Positions 5,291-5,640 of a DNA stretch of 5,640 bases are shown in pieces. The stretch covers positions 1 through 5,640 of the forward strand of contig JAQGJF010000839.1 of the NCBI GenBank assembly GCA_028290765.1. Direction: 5' to 3'. Each line of letters opens with the position of its first letter. Position 1 is the stretch's first letter. The stretch comes from Tardiphaga sp. (GTDB taxonomy: Bacteria > Pseudomonadota > Alphaproteobacteria > Rhizobiales > Xanthobacteraceae). Under the pieces are notes generated by a model that saw nothing but the letters and a program-made list of their open reading frames with translations, was not told the DNA's origin and searched no databases. The position numbers and the translations under genes are program-made.

Positions 5291-5640
5291 TTGAAAGCGA
5301 AACTTCTCATTGGAGCGTTACTGGGCGGAGCCATTACTTTCGGAGCAGCTCAGAAAGCCTTTGCCGATGATGGCATCACCATCGGCATGGCCGTCGCCTT
5401 CTCCGGCTGGATGGAGGCCTATGACGGCGAGGCCACCAAGATGGCGCAGCTGTGGGTCGAACAGACCAATGCCAAGGGCGGCCTGCTCGGCAAGAAGATC
5501 AAGGTCATCTCGGGCGACACCAAGACGGACCGCGTCGAGGGTGCCAAGGTCGGCAAGGATCTCATCGATCAGGGCGCCAACTTGCTGCTGGTTTCGGCCG
5601 ACTATGATTATGGCGCGCCGGCCGCGCTGCAGGCCCAGAA
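5291..5640 (+). CDS. ABC transporter periplasmic substrate-binding protein (LivK/amide type), 3' truncated by window edge
   Basis: Periplasmic solute receptor of the type I, Peripla_BP_6 (branched-chain amino acid/amide/urea) class that would deliver ligand to an ABC permease. Only 116 codons are visible of a protein usually near 380-430 residues; the frame is open at the right edge. The N-terminus is a clear Sec signal peptide: K2 and K4, a hydrophobic stretch LLIGALLGGAITFGAA, and a likely AFA cleavage after residue 25. The mature part starts with ITIGMAVAFSGWMEAYDGE, then AQLWVEQTNAKGGLLGKKI, the N-A-K-G-G-L-L-G-K-K signature of this family, followed by a GDTKTD turn and VGKDLIDQGANLLLVSADY, typical of the first lobe. 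The TTG start is set by AGGAGG and an in-frame stop upstream. Permease and ATPase genes are expected downstream, outside the window. Beside hyuAB, the ligand is plausibly an amide, hydantoin or amino-acid derivative; this is inference. Confidence 0.9.
   Translation, partial: MKAKLLIGALLGGAITFGAAQKAFADDGITIGMAVAFSGWMEAYDGEATKMAQLWVEQTNAKGGLLGKKIKVISGDTKTDRVEGAKVGKDLIDQGANLLLVSADYDYGAPAALQAQ

Noticed and set aside
5205..5294. A 29-codon leader ORF whose stop overlaps the TTG start
   Set aside because: There is no ribosome site before ATG 5205, and the His/Arg-rich product shows no attenuation-type residue run or known leader peptide pattern.

Overview
The window is GC-rich DNA. Its dense G/C-ending codons, TTG/GTG start usage and protein style point to an alphaproteobacterium, most likely of the Hyphomicrobiales (rhizobial) type. 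This is inferred from composition and protein character, not from a database match. All recognised genes lie on the + strand.

Layout. Positions 1-1785 hold the 3' part of a HyuA-type (hydantoinase/oxoprolinase, ATP-grasping) subunit cut by the left edge. Its partner HyuB (1791-3791) follows after 5 bases, so the two form a translationally close pair. A 326-base gap (3792-4117) contains weak stem-loops after hyuB, then an AT-rich promoter with consensus TTGACA and TATAAT hexamers at an unusually short 14-base spacing, followed by overlapping dyads. It drives a GntR-family regulator with an FCD ligand domain (4118-4891). Twenty-four bases later comes a 64-residue four-cysteine zinc-ribbon-like protein (4916-5110). 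After a 180-base gap containing a GGT-GAA-ACC dyad and a small stem-loop, a TTG-started, secreted substrate-binding protein of a branched-chain-amino-acid/amide-type ABC transporter begins (5291) and runs off the right edge.

How it fits together. The most economical reading is a catabolic locus for an amide, lactam, hydantoin or related compound. The periplasmic binding protein (with permeases and ATPases presumably beyond the right edge) brings the compound in, HyuAB activates it with ATP and hydrolyses or carboxylates it, and the GntR/FCD protein senses a small acid and controls the locus. HyuB keeps a His/Asp/His pattern with the same spacing as the metal site I recall for acetone carboxylase alpha, so hydrolase versus carboxylase cannot be settled from sequence. 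The most interesting unexplained item is the small tetra-cysteine protein. Acetone and acetophenone carboxylases carry a small zinc-binding third subunit, and this gene could be a reduced analogue, but it could equally be an unrelated treble-clef protein.

No RNA genes, CRISPR arrays, insertion sequences or phage genes were seen.
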